Source: Xanthoparmelia taractica
Taxonomy: Eukaryota > Ascomycota > Lecanoromycetes > Lecanorales > Parmeliaceae
Reading direction: 5' to 3'
Assembly: GCA_033085395.1 (NCBI GenBank)
Contig: JANQBS010000379.1
Coordinates: 1-31,558, forward strand
Length of the DNA stretch: 31,558 nt
Shown here: in pieces, positions 27,395-31,558 of the stretch
Numbering within the stretch: position 1 is the first letter of the stretch
How the letters are laid out: each line of letters begins with the position of its first letter
Made by a program: the position numbers and the translations under genes
The notes under the pieces: generated by a model
Seen by the model: the letters and a program-made list of their open reading frames with translations, nothing else
What the model was told of the DNA's origin: nothing
Database searches by the model: none

Positions 27395-29650
27395 GCAAAA
27401 AGACCAAGACCTTTGCCGTCGCCTTCACCAGTGCCTGACAATCGCGTCAATTTTATCCCAATCCTGGAAATGTCGAGACTGAGACAAGCAGGAGTACCGA
27501 GAGGACGACCAGGTCTGTTGAAGCAGGCTTCAAAGACACAATCACAAAGGAAGCCGTTGCCGTGCTTTAATATGTCCTTGGACACTCAAAGGCCTTCCGT
27601 GTTCGTCTCTGTCGGCAAATATATACTTATGTTAGCTGTCGCAAGCATGTGGCTCTAGTGAGTTTTGCTTTCAACTGCCATTATTGCATTCCTCCCTTGC
27701 TCTGAGCTCTAAGAATACAGGTGTCGGCCGAACCGAACCTGTTGCAGTATTGCGTCTGAAAATCTCTGTCCTGCCTAGAAGAGGAGCCTCGATTTGCTCT
27801 TGACTGCTCCTGCCTGTTCCTTACCCGCTATCCCAAGTCTATCCGAATCATGGGGTTGTTCAAAGCTAGCTGAAGTACTGCGCGTACCACGATAGCCGAC
27901 GTTAGCTTCTCATGCATTGACCTCACCAAATTTCTTAAGAGACAAGCTTTCGGATGGAACACATGGAACACCATACAACCCCTGGACTTGATGGCCACTA
28001 TGGTTGACGTGGTGCTCGTCGCTTGTCCAGGAGCGATCTGAACAAATCTCCGCAATGCGTTGATAAGCTCTAGCAATCGCCGAGCCCAGCAAGTGTACAG
28101 GTAGCACGCCGCTACCCCGGAAAATAGCGAAGCGCAGGCGGCAATTGATGGTGTATTCTGCACGCTCAGATAGTTTGGGGCTTGAACCATCTAAGTCTTC
28201 GGACTACCAACTTTCCCGTATCTTATCATAAAACCCCAAGCTATGAGCTTCGAACTATCGAATACATGTCTATCAGTCATGTGCAAGCTAGTTCACCATT
28301 CCAACGTGGCTCCTGTCATGGCAGATCAACCCAATTTCCTCCATTGGAAGCAAACCATAACATTTATAGGAACCATAATCTCTTTGCACAAAGCCTTAGC
28401 CCTTCGAGTCGGAGGCTTTAGACCCGTTTGCTTCGGATCCTGTCAGATTTTGCCAATTCCCGAATTTGTCTGATTCGATAGGCACTTGTCCAATAAATCC
28501 TCGTACCGACATCGCTCATTGCAAGTATGCGCACCGCGGGTTAGACTGCAAGTATCTATGGATGGAAATTGTAGCGACTGAGCGCCCTTTCTGCGTATGG
28601 TCAATGCTCATACCCGGTCGAAACACGTGGCAAGAGGTGCTGATTGTAAGTGAAACACGTTCAACTTACAAGGCAGTCGAAGTATGCTTGAGAGACTGTC
28701 AATGCCATCATGGTAACTACCGTTTACAGGAAACCCACTGGTGGGCAGTCAATTGTTAGCGATCAGCATGTAGCAAATGTGAGCGTACGCCCTCCATTCT
28801 CCTTGTGGATGGTCGCTTTAAGACAGTATAAGAAATCCTTTGGAGACCACCGAAAACCCTAAGTAGGAAGTGGCATCTGAAAAGTAGAGATTGCGTCGTG
28901 CTAGGATAAAATACTGAGAAATTGAAGCCAAAGGAGGTAAAACGAGGATTTGATTGCTGTTCGTTTTGCTGTTTCTCATCATCATGGAGGACTAACAAGC
29001 CAGGTCCGCTTCAAATTAAGATAACGCACAAGCTCCGATTACGCAGAGTGTACCAGTCTCACCGGCAATATTGACACTTTGACTGGCGTGACTGGGAGTC
29101 CCGTTACTCAACAAACCGCCGAACACTTTGACCAACCACATATAGAGGCCAGTGACAAGACGAACTTTGGCTCGTACCACTTTCCAGATTCTATGAAATC
29201 CAGCCACCTTACTGCAATGCAAAAATCCCGCAACGCGCTACGACCCAGAACTGGTCGACTGAGGAGGGTGAAACAAGGCGCATAGACCAGCTTGCAGATG
29301 CCAATCAACAACCGCATTCGCTTTGGCCACTTTCTTCCCGGTCTTCCGCAGCTTGCCCATCACCGCTAAGCCGGTATTGGCACTTGACCACTGTCCGGCG
29401 TGGAGATGATGACGGCCATGAAGATGGTCTTGTTGCAGATCTCTGGGATATAACGTCGCAGCTCAGGGACTAAATGCAATGCAAAATGCGTTCTGCTGTG
29501 GGAGTGTGGATTCTAAGTGTAGACTACTCCTCTTTGCAAAACCCTTGGCGGGAGGCTCCGACTTGGCAGCTACCCCATCAATTTTTTGTTGGAACGACCG
29601 CCCATGGGAAGTAGGAGGTAAATCGTGATATATAGATATAGACTTATTCA
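27395..29650. other. 2.3-kb region without a supported gene
   Basis: Base composition is near that of the gene island, without RIP marks, but frames are short and interrupted. Frames worth knowing are 28190-27828 minus (120 aa, with a hydrophobic start and no motif I know) and 29222-29016 minus (68 aa). Also on the minus strand, 29360-29270 reads MGKLRKTGKKVAKANAVVDW with gene-like codon choice, and 29450-29380 reads YIPEICNKTIFMAVII. These could be exons of an unrecognised gene or remnants of a decayed one. No RNA gene is seen. Confidence 0.35.
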
Positions 29651-31558
29651 AATTTGAGGCCGTGTATAGTTCATTTGTTACTCAGGGTTGATATAGCTTC
29701 TTTATAGACCTTCGAGTCCTTTATCTCGCTATTATTATCTCGCTATCGCTATATTATCGTCTATCTTAAAGCTTATTCGCGCCCTCGTTTAGAAGGAATT
29801 CAAATAAGACCATAGCAATAACGTTATTCTAGCTGGCCGGTATAATATTAATATACGAGCTCTACAGAGAATAAGATCTTATTGAATTCGATATAATATC
29901 GTCTTTATTTTGAATAATAGCTCTGACGAGCGCCTTAAAGTTATAAGCTAGTATATTAAGAAACGACTACTCGCGTATCTCGAGGAGCGCCCTATATCGT
30001 ATCTCGATAAGCTAATATATATATTATTCGATAAATATAATCTCGTAATCAATAAGAGTATCGTTTAAAGAACTTTATATTATCTTAACTAACCTCGTAA
30101 GCGTATAAGAAGAATAATTAATTTACGTAACGTATTTCTACAAAAAAGCTAATTTATTACGCTAACTAACTAGCGATCTAATTAGCTAATATTTCTAGAT
30201 AAGTCGATAACGTATAAGCGAATTAATAAGTATCTCGTTATTCTTATTAATTATATACTAACGTCTTTAAATAATAAAAAGTATAAATAGACGTTACTAG
30301 ATATAAGATCGTGAGTTAATAAAGAATTCAAGTGATTAAAGAGATAAAGTTTACTATCTACGTTCACCATATAAGACTATCTCTTATAAATTATCCTTTA
30401 AGAATCCGTAACTTAAGAGATATTCATCGACTTCGTACGCGATTACGTTCTCTTCTACTACGATAACTATAATAGAAATAAGTCTCTTTTAATTATTATA
30501 TGCGATAACGCGTTAATTTATTATAGTGCTAAGCTTATTCGCATATATCACGATATAAAAGTTTTACTAAAGTATTTATTTCTATATTCGCCTAATCTAA
30601 ATTCTATCGAGATCTCGTTTTTAATTTTAAAAATATAAATTAAAAGATATTAAGATCTAATTATACTATACTTCAACGAAGAAAAATACGATAATTTTAT
30701 AGATCTCGCTATTCACGCGTAGAAGAGAAGATATAATACGAGTAATCTCTTTAAAAGAAATAAAATATATTATAAAAGTTAAGATAAGATAAACGTTACT
30801 AAGATCTTAAAAGAATAACTTTATTATTTTATAGAAATTTCGCTATAAGATAACTATATAAAGTCTTTATTATCTTCGTATATAGTCTTATCTAAATTTA
30901 ATTTATTCTTAAACGTCTTCTTTTCTTACTATTAATAATTATAATTCTTATTTTTAATAGAATCTAGAATAGATCTTAATAATCGAGATATAAAGATTAT
31001 AAAAGAACGAATATATATTAAGACGCGAGCTAACTTCTTTCTACGCTTAAATATCTTTATATTATTAATTAACTCGTATCTAATATTAGATTTAATCTCT
31101 AACTTCTCTTATTTATACTCGAAATTATTATTTTTTCACTTCTAAATATAATAAGACTTATATTATTTATTTAATAGCTTCTTCTTTATATTCTTTAAGA
31201 CTCTTCGATTATATAATATAATCTTCTAGATTAATATATATCGAACTATTAGCTCTTTACTCTAAGATTAAGATCGCGTCACGACTATAAATACGACTAA
31301 CTAAGCGCTAAGAATTGTAATAATTACGTGAAACGAGCTTAGCTTTAAGACGAGAAGATCGAAACTTTATAAGTATTAGCAAAAAGTAAAGTTTTTTTAG
31401 TTTAGAATTTACGGCCCGCTTTGTTAGCGAGTTTTATACGCGACTAGCGCAAGTACGAGTCGGAAAGGTGTGGTATATTTAATGGTATGGGACTAGTTTT
31501 TCGAATATCATATCGAAAGGTATAAGATATCCCATACTTTCATTGAGTTTTTAATAAA
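29651..31558. repeat. Right-hand RIP-marked AT-rich block
   Basis: From about 29650 to 31400 CA and TG nearly vanish while TA and CG stay common, as in the left block. It includes a transposase relic. The stretch 30800-31390 shows no frame I can name. From about 31410 CG-rich words return (ACGGCCCGC, TACGAGTCGG), suggesting the edge of an element. GTATGGGA (31485-31492) and TCCCATAC (31530-31537) form an inverted repeat near the window end. Confidence 0.7.
29880..30790 (+). pseudogene. Tc1/mariner-type (DD34E) transposase relic killed by RIP
   Basis: In a single plus frame the sequence keeps the outline of a Tc1-like transposase. An N-terminal helix-turn-helix-like part (DERLKVIS, LAYLEERPISYLDKLIYILF) leads to LIFLD with the first catalytic Asp at 30198. 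ICDNALIYY follows with the second Asp at 30504, then YSPNLNSIE with the Glu at 30609. The spacing of 34 residues between second Asp and Glu is the Tc1 signature, and all three lie in the same frame without a frameshift. At least a dozen in-frame TAA/TAG/TGA codons occur, several where Trp is conserved (VIS-stop-Y, V-stop-RTL, N-stop-R). Terminal inverted repeats were not found. Confidence 0.75.

Noticed and set aside
27828..28190. 120-codon minus-strand open frame
   Set aside because: No recognised motif, no clear gene context and unremarkable length; kept only as a note in the gene-poor region.
1..31558. tRNA, rRNA, CRISPR array or prokaryotic operon signals
   Set aside because: None seen by eye; introns and RIP show fungal nuclear DNA, where CRISPR arrays and ribosome binding sites are not expected.

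Overview
The window reads as nuclear DNA of a filamentous ascomycete, probably a Dothideomycete; the class is inferred from protein similarity remembered by eye, not from a search. Evidence: intron-poor, gene-dense protein-coding DNA with short (49-139 bp) GT..AG introns and CTAAC/CTGAC-like branch points, orthologues of fungal housekeeping proteins, and two very AT-rich end blocks in which CA/TG dinucleotides are almost absent and TA is abundant, the footprint of repeat-induced point mutation (RIP).

Layout. Positions 1-3558: a RIP-degenerated Ty3/Gypsy-type LTR retrotransposon on the minus strand (gag relic about 2920-1320, protease relic 900-600, protease-RT linker running off the left edge, probable 158-bp LTR at 3401-3558). 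Positions 3559-3900: further RIP-marked DNA with hairpins. Positions 4.2-27.3 kb: a gene island of nine protein genes: a Yippee-domain protein (+), a NASP/Hif1-type histone chaperone (-), DNA polymerase epsilon subunit B Dpb2 (+), a Flc/TRP-like membrane protein (+), a GH128 cell-wall glucanase-like protein (-), nicotianamine synthase (-), a JHDM1-type PHD+JmjC histone demethylase (+), a small lysine-rich protein (-) and NAD-dependent glutamate dehydrogenase (-). Positions 27.3-29.6 kb: no gene I can support. Positions about 29.65-31.56 kb: a second RIP block with a dead Tc1/mariner (DD34E) transposase.

Several genes are split in ways that simple ORF reading misses. I rebuilt exon structures from splice sites, reading phase and protein conservation: nicotianamine synthase has four exons including one of 35 bp; GH128 has four; GDH2 ends in a 34-nt exon; the Flc-like gene appears to use a GC..AG intron; the JmjC gene splits a cysteine motif with its only intron.

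Functional links. The histone chaperone and Dpb2 are divergent across 345 bp that hold an MCB-type ACGCGT site and a 12-bp CG palindrome, suggesting shared G1/S control. GDH2 has clustered GATA sites upstream, fitting nitrogen control. The genes do not form a metabolic cluster. I did not find a clearly undescribed system; the most useful items are the gene-structure corrections, the candidate promoter elements, the fungal nicotianamine synthase and the clean RIP fossils.
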